DNA of 64,000 nucleotides. Source: Armatimonas rosea (GTDB taxonomy: Bacteria; Armatimonadota; Armatimonadia; Armatimonadales; Armatimonadaceae). Below are positions 26,635 through 34,366 of the stretch, one piece after another. Location: positions 496,001-560,000 of the forward strand of contig NZ_JACHGW010000004.1 in NCBI RefSeq assembly GCF_014202505.1, written 5' to 3'. The notes beneath the pieces were generated by a model. It did not search any database, had not been told where the DNA came from, and saw nothing but the letters and a program-made list of their open reading frames with translations. Within the stretch, counting starts at the first letter, position 1; every line of letters starts with the position of its first letter. The position numbers and the translations under genes were made by a program.

Positions 26635-27593
26635 GTTTTCCCATAGATCGCCGTCGCGATAGTCCCGTCGGCGGCGATCACCCCCCGGTACATTCCCGCC
26701 GTGTTGAAGGGAAGCGCCGCCTCGCCGTTGGCCGCCAGCGCGATCACGCCGCCGAGTCCGCCAATCGAGAGAAGCTCCTGATGGATCACGGTGTTGGCGG
26801 CCACTCCCACGCTCTCTTTGGCGTGCCGCATCCGGGCGGCGATCTCATGGGCGACTGCGGTGCGGATAAAAAACTCCCCGTGGCCGGTCGCTGAGATCGC
26901 GCAGGTTGCATCGTCGGCCCAGGTGCCTGCCCCAATCACCGGGCTATCCCCGATCCGCCCGTGGCGCTTGTTGGTCATTCCCCCCGTGCTGGTCGCGGCG
27001 GCCAAGTGGTTCTCCCGGCACCGCGCCACCGCACCGACCGTCCCAAACTTATTGTCCTCCGAGAGCGAGACCGAGTTGCTCGCCTTGAGCGCCTGGAGCT
27101 GCCGCCAGCGCTCGTCGGTGAAGAAGTAGTCCTGCCCGACAACCTCGATCTCGTCCAGGGTCGCGGCTAGCTCCTCAGCGCCGTGCCCGTTGAGAAAGAC
27201 AAACGGGGTCTTCTCAAGCACCGCCCGTGCCAGCGAGATCGGATTCTTGATGGTTGTCACGCCCGTGATCGCGCCCGCCATCCGGTCAACGCCACGCATG
27301 ATCGACGCGTCCAGCTCCGCGATTCCTTGGCTATTGAGTACCGCCCCGCGGCCTGCATTGAAGATGGGATCGTCCTCCAGGACCCGCACGGTCTGCTCGA
27401 CAATCGTGAGCGCATCGGCACCGTCGCGCCAGAGCCCGTAGCCACGCTCCAGCGCCGCCCGCAGTCCCGCCCAGCACGCCGCCTCGCGCTCCGGGGTCAG
27501 GTTCTCCTCCAGGATCGTCCCCGCGCCCCCGTGAATCACCAGGACCGCATCCTGCACCACCGAATCGTTTCGCGAAATCTCTAAGCTTCCCAT
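26625..27593 (-). CDS. Isoaspartyl peptidase / L-asparaginase, Ntn hydrolase family
   Basis: 322 residues of the plant-type/glycosylasparaginase family. It begins with VLVIHGGAGTI, has DPIFNAGRGAVLNSQG and the self-cleavage site DNKFGTVGAVA, whose Thr becomes the N-terminal nucleophile of the beta subunit; TSTGGMTNKRHGRIGDSPVIG follows. It splits isoaspartyl dipeptides and asparagine. The frame is open upstream to 27968, but ATG 27593 is 7 nt after TACAAT (27606-27601), so the extension is not expected to be translated. Its end (TAP, stop) lies in repeat D2. Confidence 0.93.
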   Translation of the reverse strand: MGSLEISRNDSVVQDAVLVIHGGAGTILEENLTPEREAACWAGLRAALERGYGLWRDGADALTIVEQTVRVLEDDPIFNAGRGAVLNSQGIAELDASIMRGVDRMAGAITGVTTIKNPISLARAVLEKTPFVFLNGHGAEELAATLDEIEVVGQDYFFTDERWRQLQALKASNSVSLSEDNKFGTVGAVARCRENHLAAATSTGGMTNKRHGRIGDSPVIGAGTWADDATCAISATGHGEFFIRTAVAHEIAARMRHAKESVGVAANTVIHQELLSIGGLGGVIALAANGEAALPFNTAGMYRGVIAADGTIATAIYGKTAP

Positions 27594-27600
27594 GCCGCCG

Positions 27601-27606
27601 ATTGTA
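27601..27606 (-). promoter_or_regulatory. -10 box of the isoaspartyl peptidase gene
   Basis: TACAAT 7 nt before ATG 27593; leaderless type. No -35 is evident. Confidence 0.5.
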
Positions 27607-27676
27607 CCCGCCGAATCGAATTCGGCGTCTGCAGTGGCGCTTCGCGCCGCGAAGCCTGTTCCGGGCTGGGGAAGTG
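27607..27676. repeat. Dispersed repeat, family C, copy 1
   Basis: CCGAATCGAATTCGG hairpin, then CGTCTGCAGTGGCGCTTCGC, GCGAAGCCTGTTCCGGGCTGGGGAA. Related copies: 28075-28137, 38220-38450, 45905-46045. Confidence 0.7.
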
Positions 27677-27687
27677 TCGGAGTGGGC

Positions 27688-28056
27688 TTAGTTTTTGGAG
27701 TACGTTTCGATCCAGATATTGGGATCATCGCCGAGGTTTTTGCCGGTCTCTTTCCGTAAATGGGCCAGGACCTCGCGAACGGCGGATGCTCGCTGCTGCT
27801 CGACCAGCTGATCCAATAGCGAGCCCTTGCTCTGCTTCGTTCCCGACGGATACTCTTGAACGATCTTCTGGAGATCAGCAACTCCCTCGGCGTTTTTGCT
27901 TGCCAGCGCATGGCTCCGGGACTGTTCAAAACGCCAGGTCTGATCGTTGGCGAGCACAACCTGGACACGAAGGTAGAGATAGCTCACGAGAGCCCAGCCA
28001 CACAAGATAACATTTGCTGCGGCAATAATCGCCACCCAAGGCACCTTCTTTCTCAT
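27688..28056 (-). CDS. Small membrane-anchored protein, unknown
   Basis: 122 residues from MRKKVPWVAIIAAANV, with one N-terminal membrane helix (IIAAANVILCGWALVSYLYL) followed by a helical soluble part with likely coiled-coil character (AEGVADLQKIVQEY...LVEQQRASAVREVLAHLRKE). I do not recognise a family. The frame is open up to 28128, but ATG 28056 is preceded by GGGGAGGG at 4-5 nt, and the upstream part is repeat C2. It would sit in the inner membrane with its C-terminal part on one side. Confidence 0.65.
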   Translation of the reverse strand: MRKKVPWVAIIAAANVILCGWALVSYLYLRVQVVLANDQTWRFEQSRSHALASKNAEGVADLQKIVQEYPSGTKQSKGSLLDQLVEQQRASAVREVLAHLRKETGKNLGDDPNIWIETYSKN

Positions 28057-28074
28057 CCCACCCTCCCCAATCTC

Positions 28075-28137
28075 CCCAGCCCGGCACGGGCTTTGCGGCC
28101 GCAGGCCACTGCAGACGCCGACTTTCAATCGGCGGCG
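28075..28137. repeat. Dispersed repeat, family C, copy 2
   Basis: On the minus strand: CGCCGATTGAAAGTCGGCG hairpin, CTGCAGTGGCCTGCGGCC, GCAAAGCCCGTGCCGGGCTG. The loop of the first hairpin contains the TGA stop of the GHMP kinase gene. Confidence 0.75.
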
Positions 28138-28991
28138 ACCCGGAGCCCATCGAACTCGAAGGCGAAGGGGATGTGGCGCGCCCCAGCGGTAACCAGCGCA
28201 TCTACGACGGCGGCTTGCTGGCCTTCTTCGGTGACAAAGTAGAGGCAGCCCCCGCCGCCCGCGCCACAGGCCTTTCCGCCCAAGGCTCCCGCGGACTGTG
28301 CCGTGGCGAAGAGCTGCTCGATCTGGGGGTTGGAGACACTCGGGTCGAGGTTCTTTTGACAGGTCCAGTTCCTACCGAGGAGCGCGGCGAACTCGGTGAC
28401 GTTACCGTTTTTAAGCGCCTCGGGCAGGGCGAGACCGACCTCGCGCAGGCCATGAAACGCGGCAACTGTCTCCGTGCGACCGGCGCGATAGCCGCCCCAG
28501 ACACTCTCGTGAATATTGCCCGAGAGGCGCGGCGTCCCGGTGTAGACCAAGACGCTCCGCGCTTCGAGGGCGGTGATCGTCTCTGGCGGAAGGGCAACGG
28601 GCTCGACCTCGACCTGAGAGCCGCCCGCAAAGCGCATGAGGTTGAAGCCACCAAACGCCGCGGCGTACTGGTCCTGCCGCCCCCCCAGAATTCCCAGGAG
28701 CTCCTCGAGGCCGTAGGCTTGCTCCGCCACTTTGCGCCGGTCGCTCCCGCCCCCGATCAGACCGAACCAGCAGACATTCAGCGCCGCCGACGTCCCTAGC
28801 CCAGAGCCGGTGGGAAGCGAAAAGCCATAGCGCACCTGCATGCCTTCGTCGGTAACGATCTGCTCGCCGGTGACGTACTGATTAATCGTGGCATTGAAGA
28901 CCACGCCGCCGAAATCACGGGCGTAGAGATCGACATCGGTCCAAGCGCCGCCGAAGTCGATACGGGCCGGAGCGTGGGAGCGGAGATGCAT
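28125..28991 (-). CDS. GHMP-family sugar kinase
   Basis: 288 residues. It starts with RSHAPARIDFGGAWTDVDLY (GHMP substrate loop), has the ATP loop LPTGSGLGTSAALNV and the C-terminal GGKACGAGGGGCLYF. Closest in style to the heptose-7-phosphate, fucose and galacturonate kinases (HddA/LmbP/Fkp type), which phosphorylate a sugar at the anomeric or C1 position for nucleotide-sugar making. The exact sugar is uncertain. A ribosome binding site AAGGAAT lies before ATG 28991. Its last codons and stop are part of repeat C2. Confidence 0.85.
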   Translation of the reverse strand: MHLRSHAPARIDFGGAWTDVDLYARDFGGVVFNATINQYVTGEQIVTDEGMQVRYGFSLPTGSGLGTSAALNVCWFGLIGGGSDRRKVAEQAYGLEELLGILGGRQDQYAAAFGGFNLMRFAGGSQVEVEPVALPPETITALEARSVLVYTGTPRLSGNIHESVWGGYRAGRTETVAAFHGLREVGLALPEALKNGNVTEFAALLGRNWTCQKNLDPSVSNPQIEQLFATAQSAGALGGKACGAGGGGCLYFVTEEGQQAAVVDALVTAGARHIPFAFEFDGLRVAAD

Positions 28992-29032
28992 AGCAAAATT
29001 CCTTATGATAAACTGGTGAGATTGAGGCGATA

Positions 29033-29263
29033 ATGAAACAGATTCGCTGGTGGAACTCGTTTAACCTGCTTGGCATTATCCTGCTAGGCATTGGGCTTGC
29101 AGGACTCGTCTTGCAGGGCAAGATGGTCTTCGACCCAGGCCGCGCGCACCGGGGCTATGAGTGGGCACTATACTTGGTGGCTGGGGTGCTGATGCTAGTC
29201 AATGGCCTCCTGCCGCCCGCAACCGTGCCGCAGACCAAACCGCGAAAACCTACCGATCTTTAG
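29033..29263 (+). CDS. Small two-helix membrane protein
   Basis: 76 residues with two membrane helices (FNLLGIILLGIGLAGLVL and WALYLVAGVLMLVNGLL) and a positive C-terminal tail. I do not recognise the family. GGTGAGATTGAGG precedes the ATG. It starts 41 bp from the divergent GHMP kinase gene, with TATGAT/TATCAT-like boxes between them. Confidence 0.7.
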   Translation: MKQIRWWNSFNLLGIILLGIGLAGLVLQGKMVFDPGRAHRGYEWALYLVAGVLMLVNGLLPPATVPQTKPRKPTDL

Positions 29264-29273
29264 TGAAAAAACG

Positions 29274-29606
29274 ATGAGTAATCAAGCTACGATAGACGTT
29301 CTAGATATTGATGAGCAGGAAGTTAAGGAAGTCCGCTGCTCGACCACGGGTATCCCAATCCCGACCATTCCCAACTGGTACGCCCAGGTGAATGTGAAGT
29401 TTGTCTCGGACCACGCCCGCTCGAAGTCCAGCGCCGCCGCCGCACAGGCCAACTACCTGCGCCTCGCGGAGCTCAACGATAAGGACGAAGAAGAAGAGAC
29501 CGAGGACGCCGATGAGATCTCTATCGGGGACCTCGATGAAGATATCACCGTGGACGATATCGAGGATATCGACCTAGGCGATGATACCGAGGATGTCGAA
29601 GAGTAG
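29274..29606 (+). CDS. Acidic small protein, unknown
   Basis: 110 residues from MSNQATIDVLDIDEQ. The first half is ordered-looking (EVRCSTTGIPIPTIPNWYA, then VNVKFVSDHARSK); the last ~50 residues are nearly all Asp/Glu with Ile/Leu every few places (ISIGDLDEDITVDDIEDID). Acidic tails like this occur on small proteins that bind basic partners such as ribosomes or DNA-mimic proteins. No family is recognised. It begins 10 nt after the preceding stop and ends before a clear terminator, so it is probably co-transcribed with 29033-29263. Confidence 0.7.
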   Translation: MSNQATIDVLDIDEQEVKEVRCSTTGIPIPTIPNWYAQVNVKFVSDHARSKSSAAAAQANYLRLAELNDKDEEEETEDADEISIGDLDEDITVDDIEDIDLGDDTEDVEE

Positions 29607-29632
29607 GCTCTAGAACTCTCTCCCCTCTCTCG

Positions 29633-29666
29633 AAGATCCGCGCCGTGCGCGGGTCTTTGTTTTTTT
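29633..29666 (+). terminator. Rho-independent terminator
   Basis: Stem AAGATCCGCGC / GCGCGGGTCTT (one mismatch-like wobble) with a 3-nt loop, followed by TTTGTTTTTTT. It ends the 29033-29606 transcript. Confidence 0.85.
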
Positions 29667-29686
29667 AGCCCCGTTCCGCGTTCGGG

Positions 29687-29692
29687 TATCAT
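29687..29692 (+). promoter_or_regulatory. -10 box of the class III aminotransferase gene
   Basis: TATCAT 7 nt before ATG 29700, directly after the terminator; leaderless type. Confidence 0.5.
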
Positions 29693-29699
29693 AACAGGC

Positions 29700-30959
29700 A
29701 TGGATGCAGATGCCCTCACCGCCGATGTTGCGGAAAAGTACCAAAAGTTCGTCAACCCAACCGCCCTCGCGCTCCTCAAGATCGCGGGCTTTGACAAAGT
29801 GGAGTGGGAAGGCAGTGGAGCCACCCTCCGCGATGCCCATGGCACCGAGTACATCGACTGCCTCGGGGGCTACGGAACCTTCTCGCTCGGACATGCCAAC
29901 CCCCGCGTGGTCGCTGCGGTTACCGAGCAGATGCAGCGCCTCCCGCTCTCGTCCAAGACCTTTCTCAACAAGCCCCTCGCCGATCTGGCGGCCCTCCTAG
30001 CCGCGATTACCCCCGGCAACCTGCAGTACAGCTTTATCTGCAACTCCGGGGCAGAGGCACTGGAGGGGGCGATTAAGTTTGCGCGCATGACCACGGGGCG
30101 CACCAAGATTATCTCCGCCGAGGGCTCCTACCACGGCAAGACCCTGGGTGCTCTCTCCGCCTCGGGCCGCGATACCTACAAGACCCCGTTTGCGCCCCTG
30201 CTCCCCGGCTTTGTCCATGTTCCCTTCGGCGATAGCGAGGCCCTCGCGGTAGCGGTCGATGGTGAGACTGCGGCGATCCTGCTAGAGCCGATCCAGGGAG
30301 AGAACGGGATCCGCATCCCCCCGGATGGCTACCTAAAAGCCGCGCGCGAGCTCGCCGACAAGCACGGTGCGCTGCTGATTTTGGATGAAGTGCAGACAGG
30401 CCTCTGTCGTACGGGCAAGCTCTTTGCCTGCGACTGGGAGGGGGTAGCCCCGGACATCATGACCCTAGCCAAGTCGCTGGGCGGCGGCGTGATGCCGATC
30501 GGGGCGATCGTGGGAACGCAAAGGGTCTGGGACGCGGTGTTTCGCGAGAACCCGTATCTCCACACCAGCACCTTCGGCGGCAACGAGGCAGCCTGTGTGG
30601 CGGGGCTCACGGCCCTGACCATCATGCAAGAGGACAACCTTGCGGAGCAGTCCCGGGTCAAGGGCGAGAAGCTGCTGGCCGGGCTGAAGGGCATCCAGGA
30701 GAAGCACCCCGCCCTGATCATGGAGGTCCGCGGGCGCGGCCTGATGATTGGGGTGGAGTTCTCGGACTCGGATATCCAGAAGCTAGCGATTGGCTCGCTG
30801 GTGGAGAACGGCGTTGTCGTTGCCTACACGCTCAACAACACCAAGATCATGCGGGTCCAGCCGCCGCTCGTCATCACCGACGAGCAGATCGAGAAGGTAA
30901 TCGCCGCCTTCGACCAAGCCCTCACCGACACGGCAGATGTGCTGAGCCTGCTGGATTAA
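29700..30959 (+). CDS. Class III aminotransferase, putrescine aminotransferase-like
   Basis: 419 residues. It has YIDCLGGYGTFSLGHANPRV, SFICNSGAEALEGAIKFAR (phosphate site), GSYHGKTLGALSASGR, LILDEVQTGLCRTG (PLP Asp) and TLAKSLGGGVMPIGA (Schiff-base Lys), then HTSTFGGNEAAC. This pattern fits putrescine/ornithine-type omega-aminotransferases (YgjG group), using 2-oxoglutarate as acceptor. Acetylornithine or GABA aminotransferase is a less likely alternative. It is followed by repeat D3. Confidence 0.87.
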   Translation: MDADALTADVAEKYQKFVNPTALALLKIAGFDKVEWEGSGATLRDAHGTEYIDCLGGYGTFSLGHANPRVVAAVTEQMQRLPLSSKTFLNKPLADLAALLAAITPGNLQYSFICNSGAEALEGAIKFARMTTGRTKIISAEGSYHGKTLGALSASGRDTYKTPFAPLLPGFVHVPFGDSEALAVAVDGETAAILLEPIQGENGIRIPPDGYLKAARELADKHGALLILDEVQTGLCRTGKLFACDWEGVAPDIMTLAKSLGGGVMPIGAIVGTQRVWDAVFRENPYLHTSTFGGNEAACVAGLTALTIMQEDNLAEQSRVKGEKLLAGLKGIQEKHPALIMEVRGRGLMIGVEFSDSDIQKLAIGSLVENGVVVAYTLNNTKIMRVQPPLVITDEQIEKVIAAFDQALTDTADVLSLLD

Positions 30960-30960
30960 G

Positions 30961-31010
30961 CCCCATCTCCGCCCCCCTGCCCCCGCTCGGCGGGGGGCAG
31001 GAGGGCGGTG
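30961..31010. repeat. Dispersed repeat, family D, copy 3 (short)
   Basis: CCCCATCTCCGCCCCCCTGC and CCCCCGCTCGGCGGGGGGC; lacks the A/T-rich centre of the other copies. It lies between converging genes. Confidence 0.6.
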
Positions 31011-31014
31011 CGCG

Positions 31015-32067
31015 TTAGCACCAGTGGGCGCCCTGTGCGTTGACGTAGACCGCGTAGAGCGACTGGCCCGCCGTGATGAAGAGCCGGTTGCGCTTGGAGC
31101 CGCCGAAGCAGAGGTTCGAGCCGATCTCGGGTAGGAGAATCTGACCGATACGCGTGCCGTCGGGGGCGAAGGTATGGACACCGTCGAAGCCCGCTCCTAC
31201 CCAGCCGGCCGATGCCCAGAGATTGCCCTCCGTGTCGCAGCGGATGCCATCGGCGTTCCCTGTGACCTTCTTGCCATTCACCTCCATGGTCATCTTGGCG
31301 AACTCTTTTGCCTTGCCCAGCTTGGTTCCATTCTGCACGTCGAAGACCCAGATGCAGTGGGGATCGCCTGTGTCAGCGATGTAGAGCTTCTTGTAGTCCG
31401 GCGAGAAGCAGAGTCCATTGGGCTTGGTAGGTGCATCGGTGACTTTCTCCACCTTGAGGGTGTTGGGATCGATCCGGTAGACCGCCTCTTTGAGCTCCAG
31501 AGGCCCCTTCATCCCCTCGTAGTAGCCCATGGAGCCGTAGCCGGGATCGGTGAACCAGATGCCGCCATCGGGGTGCACGGCACCGTCGTTGGGGGCGTTG
31601 AAGGGCTTTCCGTTGAACTTGTCCGCCAGGACCGTGATGCTCCCGTTGTGCTCGTAGCGGGCCACGCGGCGGGTGAGGTGCTCAAAGGAGATGAGCCGTC
31701 CCTCGCGGTCCAACGTGTTGCCGTTGGAGTTGTTGGAGTCGCGGATCACCGATGTGTGGCCGTCGTCCCAGAGCCAGCGGCGGTGGAGCGAGTTGGGAAT
31801 GTCCGACCAGAGGACGTAGCGCCCGACACTGTTCCACACGACACCCTCCGCCCACATCGAGCCCGTGTGCAGGCGCTGAATCGGGGTGTTGCCGATCATG
31901 AGGGGCTCGTAGCGCTTGTCCAGCGCGATGATATCGGGATCGGGGTAGCGGATGGGTGCCGCGCCGGGGCTGTAGCGGTCGAAGGCGCTCCCCTTCTCCT
32001 GTTGCTGCGCCAAGGCAGCCGAGGCGGTGAGCGCCACCGCGCCCGTGAGTAGACTTCGTCGGTTCAT
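31015..32067 (-). CDS. SMP-30/gluconolactonase-type exported protein
   Basis: 350 residues with a Tat-like signal peptide (MNRRSLLTGAVALTASAALAQ; Arg-Arg before the hydrophobic stretch). The mature part is a six-bladed propeller of the SMP-30/Gluconolactonase/LRE family: WAEGVVWNSVGRYVLWSDI, then NGNTLDREGRLISFEH, NAPNDGAVHPDGGIWFTDP, TKPNGLCFSPDYKKLYIAD and GNADGIRCDTEGNLWASAG, with the expected metal-binding Glu, Asn and Asp. It probably opens a sugar lactone in the periplasm. GGAGGATAA precedes the ATG and overlaps the end of the ABM-domain gene, so the two form an operon. Confidence 0.88.
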   Translation of the reverse strand: MNRRSLLTGAVALTASAALAQQQEKGSAFDRYSPGAAPIRYPDPDIIALDKRYEPLMIGNTPIQRLHTGSMWAEGVVWNSVGRYVLWSDIPNSLHRRWLWDDGHTSVIRDSNNSNGNTLDREGRLISFEHLTRRVARYEHNGSITVLADKFNGKPFNAPNDGAVHPDGGIWFTDPGYGSMGYYEGMKGPLELKEAVYRIDPNTLKVEKVTDAPTKPNGLCFSPDYKKLYIADTGDPHCIWVFDVQNGTKLGKAKEFAKMTMEVNGKKVTGNADGIRCDTEGNLWASAGWVGAGFDGVHTFAPDGTRIGQILLPEIGSNLCFGGSKRNRLFITAGQSLYAVYVNAQGAHWC

Positions 32068-32070
32068 AAC

Positions 32071-32361
32071 TTACTTATCCTCCAGATCATAGCGTGCAAA
32101 GATGGGCTGGCCGACCACGGCCTGCGGCACCACTTGGCGAAACGCGTCCATGTGCGGGGTCTTCATGTGGGCATCCAGCGCCGCGCCATCGGTCCAGCGC
32201 TCGTAGACAAAGAACGTATTGGGGTCGTCGATGTCCTGATAAAACCGGTAGTGCAGGCAGCCCGGCTCTTTGCGGGTCTCGACTCCCATCACGTGCATGG
32301 CTTCCAGAGCCGCATCGCGCTTGTCGGGGTGCACGGTCGAGGTTACTTCAATGATCACCAT
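32071..32361 (-). CDS. Antibiotic biosynthesis monooxygenase (ABM)-domain protein
   Basis: 96 residues from MVIIEVTSTVHPDKRD, one dimeric ferredoxin-like ABM domain: EPGCLHYRFYQDIDDPNTFF, YERWTDGAALDAHMKTPHM. Members include LsrG-type isomerases and quinol monooxygenases; the substrate is unknown. ATG 32370 is also in frame, but TAAAAT at 32374-32369 overlaps it and lies 7 nt before ATG 32361, so the shorter form is chosen. The downstream SMP-30 gene starts 3 nt after the stop, which suggests a shared sugar or lactone pathway. Confidence 0.87.
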   Translation of the reverse strand: MVIIEVTSTVHPDKRDAALEAMHVMGVETRKEPGCLHYRFYQDIDDPNTFFVYERWTDGAALDAHMKTPHMDAFRQVVPQAVVGQPIFARYDLEDK

Positions 32362-32368
32362 GCCGCCC

Positions 32369-32374
32369 ATTTTA
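32369..32374 (-). promoter_or_regulatory. -10 box of the ABM/SMP-30 operon
   Basis: TAAAAT, 7 nt before ATG 32361; leaderless type. It overlaps the alternative start. Confidence 0.5.
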
Positions 32375-32429
32375 CCTGGGATTTTCGTGTTTGGGGACGG
32401 GTGGCATCACGATTTCGGGGGGATCGAGA

Positions 32430-32463
32430 CGGGCGCATAAATGGGCCGGCTGTTGCGGCAAGC
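32430..32463. repeat. Left inverted repeat of the AT-rich island
   Basis: 34 bases that match the reverse complement of 34333-34366 at 32 of 34 positions. The core CGGGCGCATAAATG and CTGTTGCGGCAAGC are identical. It lies 14 bp beyond the end of the ankyrin gene. Confidence 0.85.
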
Positions 32464-32476
32464 CCCATGAATGGGC

Positions 32477-33346
32477 CTACTTTTTCAGTAAAGATTCGAT
32501 ACAACGTGGGCAGTTTGCCATATGGGCATAGTCCAGTGCGCTCAGCTTTCGCCAGTCTCTAAGGCGCGTGCTAGCTTTATTTTGGAGGAGGAAAGAGACA
32601 ACCTCACAATTATTGTCAGCCGCTGCGATTATCAGAGCAGTCTGCCCCACATCGTTCCGTGCATTGAGGCGAACATGCGGCAGGATCGCTTGAACAAATG
32701 AGAGCGGGCAGGCACCGGCAGCCAAGTGCAGCAAAGTGTTTTTCGTCTGCGGATGGATAAAGTCCAGAGCAGCTCCAGATTCAACAAGATACTCAAAGAG
32801 TCTCTCTAAACGCAGCTCGCAACAATAGAGTAGCAGCGTTCCGCCATGCTGCTCTAGGTAGCCCGATGCTGCTTCGGACTGGAGAAATTCAATCGCTTGT
32901 TCTTGCTCGCCAACGTAGGCAAATGCAAGGGCATCCAAAAGCTCAGGGGAGTTCTCCACCAGAAACAAGAGAGCCTCACGGTTTCCATTAGAAGCACAGA
33001 TGGACCACGCCGTTCGCCCCTGTTCGTCCGTGATGTCTAGCCGTGCCCCATGCTTAAGAAGCTTTTTGGCACTTTCGAATTTGCTACGTGAGAGAGCAGT
33101 CATGAGCGGCGTGTAGTCATTTAAAGGATTAAGCTCAACCCCGCGCTCTAAAAGAAAATCAACTACCGCATCCCGCTCAAAGTTAATAGCCACATTCAGC
33201 GGACAGACTCCAAGTTCCGTCCGGCCATAAACCGCTTCAGGATGCTCCGCAACAATAGCAAAAAAAGCGCCAATATCTCCGCTACGGAGGTGATCGATCA
33301 AACTCTTGACTGCTATTGAGATATGATTGTGGTCTTTTTCTATCAT
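32477..33346 (-). CDS. Ankyrin-repeat protein
   Basis: 289 residues from MIEKDHNHISIAVKSL, made of about seven ankyrin repeats (DYTPLMTALSRSKFESAKKL, EQGRTAWSICASNGNREALL, QTKNTLLHLAAGACPLSFVQ, VGQTALIIAAADNNCEVVSF). No signal peptide. Bacterial ankyrin proteins of this kind often act as immunity or binding proteins. The start at 33346 has GGTGAG upstream; a GTG at 33358 is also possible. GC content is lower than in the surroundings. It lies in the inverted-repeat-bracketed island with the next two genes. Confidence 0.83.
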   Translation of the reverse strand: MIEKDHNHISIAVKSLIDHLRSGDIGAFFAIVAEHPEAVYGRTELGVCPLNVAINFERDAVVDFLLERGVELNPLNDYTPLMTALSRSKFESAKKLLKHGARLDITDEQGRTAWSICASNGNREALLFLVENSPELLDALAFAYVGEQEQAIEFLQSEAASGYLEQHGGTLLLYCCELRLERLFEYLVESGAALDFIHPQTKNTLLHLAAGACPLSFVQAILPHVRLNARNDVGQTALIIAAADNNCEVVSFLLQNKASTRLRDWRKLSALDYAHMANCPRCIESLLKK

Positions 33347-33447
33347 AATATATCTCACCTGCCCTGTTCGGAGGGAAGGGTCTAGTTATGGGTTATGATC
33401 AACAAATTACTACATAAGAAGAATCCTATGATCAAATCTCCAAAAAA

Positions 33448-33960
33448 CTATCCATTGTATAATTCATATATACGGTCTCTTTCCTTACACATAACGGATA
33501 TATTATGAGGAATATTATCCATCACATCAATCTGACGACACAATGAATTAAATCTATCTAAATATAATTTTATCTTCTCTTCATTCCTTATATCAGAGGA
33601 ATATCGACATGCAATTTCAATGCAACTACGCATCTCTAAGAACAACACTTCGTTTGTCTTCTTCTGCACCTTATCTAAAAATCGGATTGACTGCATATGC
33701 ATCATCACACATAAATTCCCGTCTCCTTGTATAAAGCCAATCATCCCTTCATAACAGTGGGCTGCTCCCATCACCATAAAAATCTCATCATAAATACCAT
33801 CCTCAGGGATTTTCTGGTCTACAAAACCACAAGAGATTTCAAACACTATTTTTCGTATTTCCGATATATATTCTCTGGCTTTTTTATAATCATTTTTCCG
33901 GAAATGGGATTGTACTTTATTAAAGTGATCAAGCAATAATTGATTATTAGTATTCTTCAT
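33448..33960 (-). CDS. Unknown AT-rich protein, 170 aa
   Basis: 170 residues, mostly helical by eye (NQLLLDHFNKVQSHFRKNDY, YKKAREYISEIRKIVF, KIKLYLDRFNSLCRQI), with no recognised motif. The layout resembles TPR-like helical hairpins. Codon use is AT-rich (many AAA, ATA, TTA), clearly unlike the GC-rich neighbours, a sign of recent transfer. Its ATG overlaps the TGA of the upstream gene (ATGA), so the two are coupled. A polymorphic-toxin immunity gene is possible but unproven. Confidence 0.65.
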   Translation of the reverse strand: MKNTNNQLLLDHFNKVQSHFRKNDYKKAREYISEIRKIVFEISCGFVDQKIPEDGIYDEIFMVMGAAHCYEGMIGFIQGDGNLCVMMHMQSIRFLDKVQKKTNEVLFLEMRSCIEIACRYSSDIRNEEKIKLYLDRFNSLCRQIDVMDNIPHNISVMCKERDRIYELYNG

Positions 33961-34304
33961 AACTTAAAAATACTCTCAGTAACTATAAAGTCCGGATCAA
34001 TCCTAGTGCTTCTCACAGGCGCTCTACCGTTCTCTTGGAAATCTACAATATCGACTTCTTCTTTGGAATAACCATCATTGATTACCATTCGGGTTTTCTT
34101 TTGATCTATGGCACAGAATATATAGTGGGCCGAGGAAACTCCGCCAGCGATTTCAGGTGGACGGATAGTCACGAAATATCCTGACAATCCCCCTAACCAA
34201 TCCAGCGCACTCTCGAAACGACATTCGACCTTCCGTGTCTCCGGCACCTTACCATCGTACAAATAATCGAGGGCGATTTTCAAGTACTCATCCCGAGATT
34301 CCAT
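33957..34304 (-). CDS. Unknown AT-rich protein, 115 aa
   Basis: 115 residues with an alpha-beta pattern: SALDWLGGLSGYFVTIRPPE, SSAHYIFCAIDQKKTRMVIN, EVDIVDFQENGR. The family is not recognised; size and shape resemble small immunity or single-domain adaptor proteins. GGAGAG lies 8 nt before the ATG. It is coupled to the next gene by a 4-nt overlap and shares its foreign base composition. Confidence 0.62.
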   Translation of the reverse strand: MESRDEYLKIALDYLYDGKVPETRKVECRFESALDWLGGLSGYFVTIRPPEIAGGVSSAHYIFCAIDQKKTRMVINDGYSKEEVDIVDFQENGRAPVRSTRIDPDFIVTESIFKL

Positions 34305-34332
34305 TCGATAGCTCTCCAGCGGGCTTCAGCCT

Positions 34333-34366
34333 GCTTGCCGCAACAGCGGGCTCATTTATGCGCCCG
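34333..34366. repeat. Right inverted repeat of the AT-rich island
   Basis: Inverse of 32430-32463 (32 of 34 bases). It contains the TAA stop (34356-34358) of the PhyH-type gene, within GCGCATAAATGAGC on the minus strand. Confidence 0.85.

Noticed and set aside
26625-27968. Long N-terminal extension of the isoaspartyl peptidase
   Set aside because: The family starts with VLVIHGGAG, and a -10 box lies just before ATG 27593. The extension includes repeat C1.
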